From contig SNVD02010473.1 in NCBI GenBank assembly GCA_013180625.2, positions 3,844,001 through 3,908,000 of the forward strand: 64,000 nt of DNA, written 5' to 3'. The position numbers and the translations under genes were made by a program. The stretch is from Boswellia sacra. Taxonomy: Eukaryota; Streptophyta; Magnoliopsida; Sapindales; Burseraceae. Shown in pieces: positions 42,185-54,700 of this stretch. The first letter of the stretch is position 1, and each line of letters begins with the position of its first letter. The notes below the pieces were generated by a model, which was given only the letters and a program-made list of their open reading frames with translations, did no database searches and was not told where the DNA came from.

Positions 42185-45100
42185 ATGGATATTAATGAAA
42201 TTATTGGCGAAATTGTGCTTCCTGTGAATAATTTGCCAACAAAGAGCGCAATATATGTGTGGGGATATAACCAGAGTGGCCAAACAGGTAGAAGAGGGAG
42301 AGAGCGTCAACTGCGGGTCCCAAAACAGCTCCCTCCCGAGCTCTTTTGCTGCCCAGCTGGGGCGAATTCCCGTTGGTTGGACATTGCCTGTGGTCGTGAG
42401 CACACTGCGGCCGTGGCCTCTGATGGCTCACTTTTCACTTGGGGTTTGTCCTTCAATCAATTTCCCTGCTTGTTTTATTTTGTTCAGTTGTGTTGATTAT
42501 GTATTTCTTAGTAGTTTTGTGCGTGGAATTGTATTGTTGATAGTTCTAACTTTGTGTTAAGTATGGAATTGCAGTATTCTTGTATGTAATTGATTTTGAC
42601 ATGTGATATACTGTCATTAGTATGACTATGGCCTCAGGTGGAGTGTTTTTCAGTTGGGGTTCAGCTTATGAATTTCAGTTGGGGTTCAGCTTATGAATCC
42701 CTGCACTGTCTTTTATTTGTCCTGAAATTGAAGAATATGTGTTTGTTTATGTCGTTTGATTTCTCTGTTCTGAAACATCACCTGTGCCCTTTGAATCATT
42801 GTGTTGGTAGTTGCTGTATTTTATTCCTGATAGTATTTGTTTTAACAAGTGATGGGTGGACATATGCTATCACTGTAACAATGGTCAAAAAATCCTGGAT
42901 TCTAATGACAGTATCATCTTTCTGGATGCTGATCCTCTCAATTAGTCAAGTTGTTGGAAATCATACTCTTTAGAGTTTTTTTTTTTTTTTTTTTTGCCAT
43001 AAAGGAATAATCATACTTATGCATTTGACTAGGTGCTAACGAATTTGGTCAATTGGGAGATGGAACTGAGGAGGGTAGGAAACACCCACAGAAAGTACAG
43101 CAATTACAGACAGAGTTTGTAAAATCAGTAGCTTGTGGAGCACATTGTACTGCTGCTATTGCTGAACCTCGTGAAAATGATGGATCCATCTCAACAAGTA
43201 GACTTTGGGTTTGGGGGCAAAATCAGGTAGTACATGTTTTCCCTGGAGGATCAATATTTCTTCTCAATTTGTGACATTAAAATGTGGGACAAAAGAATGC
43301 AGGTATTTTTCTTAATTGTTTTGCTGTTGATTTGATTGCAGAAAATTAAATGAAAGGTAGAATGGATGAATAGAATTAGGGGTTCTGATAGTGAGACGGT
43401 TGGACAGGAGTTTGAGGACTATGACAATAAAACAATCTTCTTTGGGCTGTTTTCATGGTTTTTAATAGTAATTCAAATTCAAGAGAAGAAAAGTTGAAGG
43501 AAGATAAAGATTTAGGCCCCAAATTATTTTAATCTAGAACCATAGGTATTGCACTCGGAACACACCATGGTTTAGGCTTTGGGATTGCCTCACCCAATCC
43601 TGAAGAACGCTTAAAAGTTGTTGAGATTTCTATGGATGATCTTTATTAAATTAAAAGCATTATACTGTTATTTTTTCTTGTTCTTATCCGACAAAGTGGA
43701 CAAATAAACGGGAAATTTGGGAAATTAAAACTTTGATCTAGACAATGCTTCTGAAGTCTCTTGGCTTCTTGATTTTTCTTTTGTCATGTTTCCTGTTACC
43801 GGCATCACATAATAACTAGTATTTTCTATTGTACTTGATTGTACTGTCTTCTTAAAACAGGGATCAAATCTTCCTCGGCTATTTTGGGGGGCCTTTGCAC
43901 CGAACACGGTACGTTTTTTATTGATGTTTTCATAGTGTTAGAAGATGAAATAGAAGCTTGACAGTCATTATAATGCTAGAAGATGAATAGAAGTTTAACA
44001 ATCATTTTTGTCAATTTTGTTGGTTCTTATCAAAATTAAAGAAAAGGGAAGGGAAAAAAAAGAAGAGGAAAATGCTAAAATTGTTCTTTCCTAAATATTG
44101 ATTTGACATTAAATTTAATTACATCATAGTTGCAGATGCCCACTATGATTTGGCCTTTGTTTTCCCCTTATAAAATGTAGATTGAGATAGTTTCAAGCAT
44201 CGAGTTCATACATTCTGTTTGTTACAGATTATCCGTCAAGTGTCCTGTGGGGCAGTTCATGTGGTGGCATTATCAGCAGATGGTCTACTACAAGCTTGGG
44301 GTAAGTTTCATTTATCCTTTGTTTTAACAAATTTTCCCTAATAAAATTTATAAATTATATTGTCAACCAGCTGCAACCATTTCTCATAATGTGTTTCTGC
44401 TGCTGACATTCATAACATTATGGACTTCTGCTCACAGATCATATGATTGAGGAAATGGAACATAAGGAGTTTTAACTAGTTTCCTTCTTTCTATTAATCA
44501 TAATCTATTTTTGGTCTGATAAAACCAGGCTACAATGAATATGGTCAGCTTGGAAGGGGTATCACTTGTGAAGGATTACAGGGGCCTCGTGTAATAAATG
44601 CATATGCAAAGTTTCTTGATGAATCTCCTGAGCTCGTGAAGATTACCCAATTGTCATGCGGGGAGTACCACACGGCGGCTGTATCTGAAACTGGCGAGGT
44701 GTAAGTTATCTGTAGAACTTCTTATATGGAGATAAGTTCTACATTTAGGCATGACAATTGTGGTTATCCACATGGCACACATAAAACTTTTTGAAGGTTT
44801 GGAAAAATCTTCTTATGGGAATCTCACTTCTAGTCAGGAGACAGGATGCAACAGAAATGGAATGCATTTTGATATGCAAGTCTCTGTTCCTTTAACTTGG
44901 TTATACAATGAAAACCATGATCCAACTTTTTTGCATGCATTAGAATTTGTGCTACTAGCATATCCATTTATCTCATCCTTCCTTTCTTATTCTATATTAC
45001 CCAAGCTTTTGTCCTTGACAGGGAATGAAAAATTTTGTTGTTGAGGAATACATGTAATTTTGCTATATTGTAGTAAAAAGACTCCAATTTAACCTATTTC

Positions 45101-46688
45101 TTATTTTTATTGTTACATCAACTCTATTTGTGTTTATGAGTTGGTATAAGTGTTTTTATTACACTATGTACAATGAATATGTTTATTTTGTTGTTATGTA
45201 TTGTCTATGCAATTGTGGTAATAGTATGAGGGCACGGAAGAAATTTTGAGAATATTAGTATTAGCTTCAGCATTCATGGTTGTTTGCATTATTAAGCTTA
45301 GACTCCTCCATCATTAGCAGATTCAATCATGCTCCAATTACTAAGGATTGGTTAGAATTTTCTTTGGGGTGCCATTTAGCTTTATCTAGGGTGCATGTTC
45401 ATGCTTTAAAGAAATTTTTTTTTAAAACCTTGTTTGTTTGATGAAATTTGAAGTGAAATTCAGGACTAGTGAATTGTGGTGTTATGCCATAATATTGGTG
45501 TCAGCCATGTGATGACGAGATTTGAAAGACAAGTCAGATTTTGTTACATACAACTATACTTTTGGAATCTTCAAATACTTTCATCACTGGTGATAACCTG
45601 TTTTGGACCTTGCAGCTATACTTGGGGGTTTGGAAATATGGGTCAACTTGGACATTGTTCTCTTCAGTCTGGGGATAAAGAGTTATTGCCAAGGCGTGTT
45701 GTTGCCCTTGATGGAATCTTCGTGAAGGAGGTTGCATGTGGTGGTGTCCACACTTGTGCTCTAACTTCAAAGGGAGCTCTGTATGCTTGGGGTGGTGGTC
45801 AAGCAGGGCAGTTAGGCCTTGGCCCCCAAACTGGATCCTTTTCATTCATTCCTAATGAATCTCAGACATATTTCCGTAATATCCCTGTTTTGGTCGTCCC
45901 AAATGGTGTGCAACTTGTTGCTTGTGGACATTGTCACACGCTTGTTTATATGAGGGATGGAAGGATTCATGGATGGGGTTACAATAGCTATGGTCAGGCA
46001 GCTAATGAGAAATCAACATATGCTTGGTATCCATCACCTGTTGATTGGTATGGTACAGACAAGTCATTCTTTAACTTTTGCAAGATTAGTTAGTTCCTCG
46101 TTCTGATGAATTACATCTTACAGGTGCGTTGGGGAAGTGAGAAAATTAGCGGCTGGTGGTGGTCATTCTGCTGTGTTGACTGATGCATGTTCCTTGAAAG
46201 AATTGTGCGAGTTTAGGCTTGCAGATAGTATAACTCTATCAAATGCTTCTGAAATTGAGGATGTTGCGTCCCGAACGGGATCAGAGGCTTTAGCACGCCT
46301 GTGTGAAAGATTGAGGTATTGGTCTCTATGTATATGTTATCAGTTTTTGCCATTAATTCTTTTTTGTCTGGTTCAGTAGGAGATGCCTTGTCAACTGGAT
46401 GAAACATAATAAGGTGACTCAGGCTTTTTAAAGTAAAGCTGAGGCTTTCATGCACATCATAAATTACCTTTGGACTAGATTATATCTAAGATAATGAAAA
46501 TATGAGATCCCTGAATTCTATAGTTGCAAAACTCAAAACTACAATTAGTATTGTATGTTTCTTTCTTTCTTCTATCTACATGTATGGAAGGATATCTCAA
46601 AAAAAATTATTGCATCTACAGGGAGCATCTGCTTGATGGCGGTAATTGTGACTATGAAGATGATGACATAGGGAGTGGGAACATCTAA
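42185..46688 (+). CDS. RCC1-repeat (regulator of chromosome condensation family) protein, complete copy
   Basis: Eight exons: 42185-42443, 43033-43226, 43861-43908, 44228-44300, 44529-44700, 45616-46047, 46124-46315, 46622-46688 (1437 nt, 478 aa). All have GT..AG borders and continuous frame. The protein is a series of RCC1 blades, each recognisable by a W-G-x-N/G-x-x-G-Q-L/T-G core: YVWGYNQSGQTG, FTWGANEFGQLG, QAWGYNEYGQLG, YTWGFGNMGQLG, YAWGGGQAGQLG and HGWGYNSYGQAA. These should form a seven-bladed beta-propeller. The family includes UVR8 and several chromatin, organellar and trafficking factors. This gene resembles the At3g26100 type, whose role I do not know. The C-terminus is a short tail rich in acidic residues (DYEDDD). 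An upstream duplicate of exon 1 exists at 33455-33713. Confidence 0.92.
42624..42960. repeat. Degenerate internal copy of exon 1 end in RCC1 intron 1
   Basis: Within intron 1, TATGGCCTCAGGTGGAGTG and then TTTTTCAGTTGGGG resemble the end of exon 1 (the ASDGSLFTWG coding part). The DNA after it resembles the start of intron 1 in order (CCCTGC...TTTTATTT, later GTATT and AAGTGATG). This suggests an old tandem duplication of about 200-300 bp. A 24-25-bp unit (TTTCAGTTGGGGTTCAGC and following) is further repeated in tandem at about 42646-42695. The copy is not in the inferred mRNA. Confidence 0.5.
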
Positions 46689-47646
46689 AGAAGCAACTGA
46701 ATTTGGCTTGAAGTCAACATGTATTTCCTGTTCCCATCTTTCTTAGCAACTTGATTAGGACTGTAAACTTAAGAACCTTATTTTTTCAGATGACGAAGGA
46801 AATCCTTCATATTCAATCATTATCTCAGAATGTATTTACATTTTATCACCATAATCAGGATGCTGGTTATGATTGTAAAAAGAAGTGCTACAGTTTAAAA
46901 ATGACAAACTTGTAGCAATAACTATTCAATAAAAACTCATATAAACTTCAATGGGCATTTACTTTTGTCAGTAATTTTATAGCCGGCACTTTCACTGTAG
47001 TATGCTGCAAATCTCAGGTTTTGGCATTTGTTTTTGCGCTGTGATCAAGTGATAGGGAAAATAGCAGATTTTGTAGTATCACTTTGTTTACCATATCTAG
47101 TTGAGTAGTTGATGTCCGAGATATAGAAGTCCACCTGTTAAATTAAATAATCAATTCTCATAAATCCAAGAAGTGAGATCAACAGATTAAATGAAGATTT
47201 ATAATCTCCACTCATTCATCTGTAAGTAACTTTAGCAAACATGTATTTTCTCCTTGTCTCTCCTCCGCCACAATGAAAACTTCCCATTAAACAGATAATG
47301 GTGATCATGGTGGGTTGAGCTACGATGCACTGCAAAATCTTCAAAAAGTTTAAAAAAAAATCTCCAAAAAAATAAAAGGAAAAAAAAGTCCAAATAAATT
47401 GGAATTAAGAGGGTTGCACCATGCACGTGGTGCACCCTAGCACTTGCTCATTAATGGTTGCCTTGCTGTATGGACTCAGCCCGGCTAATAATTAATTTGC
47501 AGTCTTGCATTCTTAAGGTACTTAGGAGTCTCTTACATCTCATATGAAGTAGCTTTCACAATTGTAGTAAGAATTACAGTTCCCATTTCTACAACCCAGC
47601 AAATCATTAGTTAGCTTGCTGTCTTGCTGATGCATGTTTATATCGT
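46689..47646. other. Convergent intergenic region between RCC1 and FUL-type genes
   Basis: 3' untranslated sequence of both genes. An inverted repeat TGCACCA-N6-TGGTGCA at 47415-47434 encloses a CACGTG motif (47424-47429). No further gene seen. Confidence 0.65.
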
Positions 47647-48714
47647 CTATTCGTTCAAACGACGAAGCATCCATGATGGAATTAGAGGGTTTGCATTAGG
47701 CCGTGATCGCACACCGGCCTCTTCAATTTCAGCTCCTCTCATCTGGAAACTGCCCCTGCATCATTCAATATTTTATGATATCAATTGACAAGCTATTCCA
47801 ACAACTGAATCAAATCTTCGCAAATTTAGTTTTCCTAGGTAGCATTGGTAGATCAAAATTTTCATTGATCGCCAATTTTTTTCTGTAGCATATTTTGCTG
47901 ATGACTGTAGTACTCTGGAGTTGTCAAACAAGAATGATACATATTGGTTAGTTTTGTTAAATTAAGTTTAAAGACTACTACTGTCTCCAATTTGTGCTTT
48001 TACGCATAATCTGCATGGTCTAGTAGCTAGTTCAAAAACTAGGAAAAGGCTTCTAAGAAATACATGAGCTTAAAAGGGGTTGAAATATGGTGAAGTGGTG
48101 ACTAGAAATTCATATATACTTCAACAATTTGCTTCTTGTTTTCTAGTTTCATTTCACTACTAATATCAACAATGTTTAAGAAACATTATCTAGCATGCTA
48201 AGTATATTAATCGTCAAGTTAACCAAGGGAGTAGTTTCCTTTATCTACAATAAATTTGTGAACTGTGTAAGAGCGAGGGAGGAAGAATACCCAATAGTAG
48301 TTAGAGAGGGAAGGGGACCAAGTGGTAGTGTTGGTGGTGGCTGCATGAAGGGTGAGGATGTTTGACCAAGCCGGTTTTGCTGTTCCAACCGTGTACGTTC
48401 ATTGAGCGCCTTTTCATTTTCCTTGACCTGTTATATATCGTACATTGTAAAAAAAAGTTGGATTATCCATAAGAGTCATTTCAAAAGCATTTGAAATCGG
48501 TAAAACAACAACATGCAGCATTTGTGATGAAAATAGCTACTACCTCCTTTGCAAGCCTGTTATTCTGCTCTTGCAAGGCCCTTTCCTGTCACAAACCTAA
48601 TTGTTAGTGGCATAGACTTGACTCAAGTGTACTGTAGCTCCACAGTTTTAATCCAGCACAAATATTCTGTTTGCTTGAGAATGTATGATATGAAAAAAAT
48701 CCAAAAAGGAAGGG

Positions 48715-48751
<37 letters not shown>

Positions 48752-51700
48752 GAAATGATCCATGAACTTAACATTCTTAGAAGACTAGACTGAAGGCAAT
48801 ACACTTTCACTATATGATCAAATTCATTTGTTAAGCATGATTTTGTAAAGGTCCAACGTAGATATAATTGGATTTCCTAACACTAAATTAGTATTATTTT
48901 TGGACCTCCACGAAGCCCTTTATTTCTTGTTTCTCCCAAATGACGGTGTTTGATGGAGTAACCATTTGACTATCAATAATATGGACCACTTCAATTGTTA
49001 AAAACATGCATGAGAATGTCTAACCTTTTTCTGCAACTCTGAAATTGAATCATTTAACAGTTGGTTCTGCATACATCAAAATACTGTCATGTCCCATCGT
49101 AATGTATAACATAATGCAAGGTAAGACTTTGAGAGCATTTTATGTCTAATGTCACCTTTCTAGTCCGAATGCGCTTAAGGGCAGTGTCAATCTGCTGTTC
49201 CAAATTTTGCAGTTCTCTAAGACTTAGTGGATCAAGGGACTCTCCCATATAGTGACTGCATAATCCATGAGAAATACCACGTCATTTTGTTGATGGTATC
49301 ATAAATAGGATTTAAAGCACACAAAACTCCTCACTAGCTGTCTAAACATAATTTCTTAAAGCAATCTTAAATATTTCTTCCCTATAGAAGTTTTCAAAAA
49401 AAAAAAAAAAATGATTCTTCCATTTTGATAATCATCTCTGCTCTTCATCCTGATTGTTTGAATTAGCATATACACAAAATTGCACCGATGTTGAGTCATT
49501 GATTACATCAGCTTTTGAAGTGACAAATGAGGCCACTTAACTGATTTTGTTTTGGTTCACAAAAGGTTTAGGCTATCCCAGACTTTACTTTCCTTTTGTA
49601 AGACTGATTATCAGTTACCTTAAGTTCCTTTGCAAGACTTCAATCCTGCTCTTGAGCTTGGGGTATTCCAGAGACCAGCTTCCCTATACAATGCAAATGC
49701 AGCTCCCGAAATGGTTAATTATAAGAGTGCACATGCATTACTTTCATTTATCATCAATCTCGTAAATATGCATGCAGAAAAAATCAAATGCATGCATCTA
49801 ATATTTTAGTCAACTTAGTGAGTCTAACAGCCAAAGGGCATTTCAACATCTGATACAATAGTAACGGTGAAAGTTACAGAAAAAAAAAATAATAATAATA
49901 ATTTTCTTGTGCAATCTTAGCTAGGTTTGCTGCTTGATAGCATGCAACGTAGATGGTCTGATTTCAAAGTCTATGGTTGCATCTATATAAACAAAGAGAA
50001 ACAGGTGGCAAGAAGTTATGATTGCACCTTCAAATTATCTATCACTACAGAATGCGCGCAAAATGACTTGTATTATACAGTAGTTCACATTTTGGAGATA
50101 TATAATTAGTCGATTGGCTTCTTGAAGTACCTGTGATTCAGAATCAGCAGCAACAACCTGTTGCTCAGCATATGCATATCTTTCATATCGTTCCAGGATT
50201 CTCTCCATACTGCCAGACAGGAAAAGTTAAAAAAAAAAAAAAAGGAAAAAAGAAAAAGCCCAATATGACCTTATGTCTACGAACATAATTGTTCTTTTCA
50301 GAGCTGACAAAGTTTTATGTAGGATTGTTTGCACTTAAAATAGCTATAATACAGTACAAAGTAAACATATGAAATTGGGCATGCATTGCTATGTTTATGA
50401 AACTTGGAAGATATCAAGGTCACAAGTTGATGCACATACATTGAAAAGGATCTTAATCATGCAAGAGATAAGTTGTTCAAATGGAGTTAATTATGTACCA
50501 TGAGCCTTAAGTAGGTAATTATTATGCCTTCTGCAAATACAGTAAAAATAAAGAACACCAGCCGGTCATATCCTATGGAGCAAACCAACATCCAATGTTA
50601 AGCGATTCATCCACAAAAATTATGAAAACCAAGCCTTAGCCTATGGAGCCAACATCCAATTTAGTAAGTCTCTATCACAACGAGAAAAGGTGGTCCCCAG
50701 CTTTATATTCTTCTTCTTTTTCTTTTTTTTTTTCCTTAATGAAAAACTTAATACTGTAGTGGGAAAATAAAAAAAAAAAAAAAAAAAAAGGTATACAAGT
50801 GAGGACAAGCAGTCCACTAAACAAGGACTAGCTTGATAAAACTCAAAACTATACTAAAGATACATCAATTAGGCTTGCAAAAGGGAAAACCGAAGATACC
50901 CCAAATGAGATTGTCACATCAGAACTTCTTCCCAATTTAAATGAATAAAAAAGAAAGAGGTATTACGAAACTCTGATGGTCACTAAGGCCCAAAGGGAAG
51001 CTAAAAGGCGAACTCTATCCACAACAAGTGGATGTCTTCTTCTGTAAGCTGGTCACCCAGCTTGATCCACAACCATTTTAGCTTTGCATGATTACGATGA
51101 TTTCATCAATTTAGGTGTTTTCTGCTGTCTACATTTTAGCTTAAGAAACAGAAGTCAAGATAATTGTAAAAGATCAAATGTTAACAAAGTGGATATTGTG
51201 AGTTTTGCTGTTATGCATCTCTTTTTGAACTTTACAAGCCAACCAGGGTCTACTGAGTTAAAGAATCCAATCCCATATATATTAATACAGTAACTTATTC
51301 GCTAACAATTCGAGAAATGACAAACTCTCCCTTATCCTTGTAAGACACTACTCTATTCTTCAAATAAAGTATACAATTTTAGGTACTACGATAATTCGAT
51401 TAACTGGAATACCTTATAGTTTTGCTTCTATATGTCACATAACATTTCAGAAGGTTGAGAAAACCAGGATTTCAATCGTATACAACCATCAGTTTGTTTC
51501 AGTCTTGTTACAACCATCAGTTCCAAGAGAAGAACAAGAGGGAAATGAACTAGAAGCTCCACTGTAACTTGTTTCTATGGAATCTTTCTCTTTAAGACAC
51601 TGCAGCTAAGGAAAATGAGACCTTTTATAAAATATATTAACCTTGCAAAATTCATAACTCCGGAACCAGAAGGTTTTGAAGTAGCATCAAAATAAAAATG

Positions 51701-54700
51701 ATTGATGAAGGATATAAAGATGAATGAGGAAATAGTCCTAAAGATAAACAGGTCATTAGTTTTAGATAGGTCTATAAAACAAAACTCAAGCCCAATGACT
51801 GAAAACAAAAATTAAGACAATGCAGTGATGGTCTGGAAAAGGAAATAACAGCAAGTTAGAGTCTGTTGCAAAATACTTTTTAGTTTTGGTTAATCGTTCA
51901 GACAATAAAGTTAGTGTTTTTGCACTAGAGCTTCTTTTTTTTTTTCTTTTTTCTTCTACCAAATGCTAACCACCAAATCAGATTCCTTGGCCAAAATTTT
52001 ACTTTAAAAAAAAAAAAAAAAAAAAAACTCAAAGAGAGGAAACAATCTACAAAATTACAAACTAAGCATTGAGTTCAGAACATCAAAATCAGACCTGAAA
52101 AACTCAAGATCAAACAATTATTGGAGTTTAACTAGAAAAGTGTTGATGAGCTACAAGAGGGTAATCGAGAAAGAAAATGACACCAAGAACTTAAGTGATT
52201 CAGTTCAATCTAAACCTGCATCCATTGTGGGAAAATTAAAAACAGTGTTTCACCATGAAAAACTAAATCACAAAATTTACAAAATTCTTATTTATGAACT
52301 AAAAGCTAAGAGCTTTGTTCTCTTAATCTCTCTTTGGGAAACTTTCAGTTCTTAAGCCTCTCTATCTTCTCTCCAGTAAAATCTATTTATAATACATAAG
52401 CGATTTTTTACATATAAAGTTAACTTACACAACAGAATTAGCTAACTGATCCCTTATAAGCTAACTTAACCACTAGCTGGTAGCTTATTCCAAAGATGCT
52501 GATTAACTAGCGTGATTTAAGCTCTAAGTAAGAAAGCTTGAAAAGTTATGCATCAATAAAGTCCCAAGTTTCAACAAGAGGATGATCACACTACCAAAAG
52601 AAATTTCTCAATCATAGATTAGCCTGAACATCTGTAACACTATTCTTATCTCAATGTGGGGAGAATTAGTATTGAGTTGGTATTCCTTAATGAATACCTA
52701 AAAGAAGAAATATAAGCAATCACAAGGTTCTTGCTTCCGAGTAAAGATGATAAATTTCTCTAATTAATGGAAATGTCGTAGTGTAAATCAACTCCTATTT
52801 ACTACCTATATAAGAAGTACAATAGAGTTTCATGTGTTCTAATTTAATAGTCCGCTACAAATGTTATATTTAAGTTAATTCAAAAATTAAAATTTCACAG
52901 CTTATATAACTAGTGAAAGAAAGCTTAGGCAGTTTGTAAACTTTCGAGTTTACTCAACTAAGTAAAGGGGTTTTCAGTTAAGGAAGCTTATGTAAAGTTA
53001 CGCCGAAATGGATAGTATGTGCTGGCTTTTTTGGACTTGAGTTGTACAGATGAGATCGAATAGGTTCGCAGGAAATCTGGTGTAGGGTGGTCCAAAAGAG
53101 GAGAATTTGTAACATTCCATGTGGCAAGAGTGATGCAACAGGATGGTGATCCCACATTGAAGAGTGATGGAACAATAAAGTTAGGAATTTCAACTGGATG
53201 GTGATTCTACGCCGATAAGAAGAGTACCTTAGACCAAGATTAGCCCCAGGACATCAGCAACTCTATTTTTCTCTAAAAATGTAAGGACAATAGATACCAT
53301 AGACTCTATCTCCATGACCAATTATTTGAAGCTACAACAAGGATCAAGACGCCAAACTTAGAATGGCATGAACCATAACCAAAGAATCACCCTCCACCCA
53401 AAGCTATGTCTAATCTCTAGAATAGCAATATCAATTGCATAGAAGATTGCAATGATACATAAAAGGCAATATAGTTGTCTAGACTGATTGAAAAGCTAGC
53501 ATAATTGTAGCACTCAAGATCCAATACTCCTAAAGCGTAGCATAGATTAGTTAGGGACTCAAAATCTCACATCACTTGATTAGAGAAGTTTATTAGGCTA
53601 TATAATGTAGAAACCCTACGGCCAATAATATGAGGCCTTCTGAGAAAGCCTAAAAATAAAATTGTGTGGGCTGAGTCTCAAAGCAGGCAAAAATCATACC
53701 ATTTAGGAGCTGTTTGAAGCTCCTTTGTAATAAATTAACCATTTATATTAACTTTAACCTAAGAGAAAATAGGAGGCTACCACACAACCATATGAAGTTT
53801 AAGATGTTTGCCAAGAGTAAGAGGGAGGCCAAGTTTCGAAAATGGCAAGTTCGATACATTACCTTGATATTTCACAATCACATAGATGTTTGGATGAAAA
53901 ACACTTGAAGTCCAAAATCAAATCTATACAAATTTGTAAAAATGAATGACGTCCACACAACTATATGAAGTTTAGGAGGTTTGCTAAGAGTAAGGGGGAG
54001 GCTAGTTTTGTAAAATGGAAAGTTTACTACCTTACACCTTGATTTTTTACAATTTTATAGATGTTTTGGATGAAGGACAATTAAATCGAAAATCAAATTA
54101 TAAAGATGAATGGCTTACATGAAATCATCATGCAAAATACACACTATTCCTCCTTTATAAATAGTAATTAAACCACAGAATGTCATTACTATCTCATATG
54201 GAAGCATATTTCCCATATAACCATTTACATCTTTGACTACAACATGAAATATTTTGAAAGTTGTAGAATATGCAGCATTACCACTTAAAACTCCTTGAAT
54301 TCATATTCTTATTTCTTCAATCATGCTTTTTAAAATTCTTTTACAAAAATCTTTAAATGTTTTATATTTTTCTAAATGGAACTAGAAATCATCGTTTTCT
54401 TGGTTAAAAAGCCAATATAAATTAAAGGAGAAAACATACATGCAAATTGTCTATCTTATGCCATATTTCTAAGCTGATGTAAAAGAGACAAATTTATAAA
54501 ACTGCAGAGATTTTATTGAAGTAAAATTCAATGTATAGAAGAGCTCTACAAAAACGATGTGAGGGTAGCGTTATATGGAGCAGTGTTTTCCTAAATGGTA
54601 TATAGTAATAGGGGGGGAAATAAATGTTCTATGACATCTTTTCAAAGAAATACTTAACCTAGCGCCAAGTCATACGAATTAATGTGCACTTGCTAATGAG

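Larger units (their letters stand above)
33901..42623. repeat. Tandem segmental duplication, unit B
   Basis: The second unit, 8723 bp. Without the 1261-bp hAT-like insertion and its 8-bp target duplication it measures 7454 bp, the same as unit A. It starts inside former RING intron 3 sequence, directly after the RCC1 intron of unit A, and ends in intron 1 of the complete RCC1 gene. The joint near 33888-33903 reads AGTATTCTTGTATGTTATTG and shares a few bases with both parental introns. Confidence 0.93.

Noticed and set aside
45534..45845. 103-codon minus-strand frame
   Set aside because: Antisense shadow of RCC1 exon 6, where the sense strand codes clear RCC1 blades.
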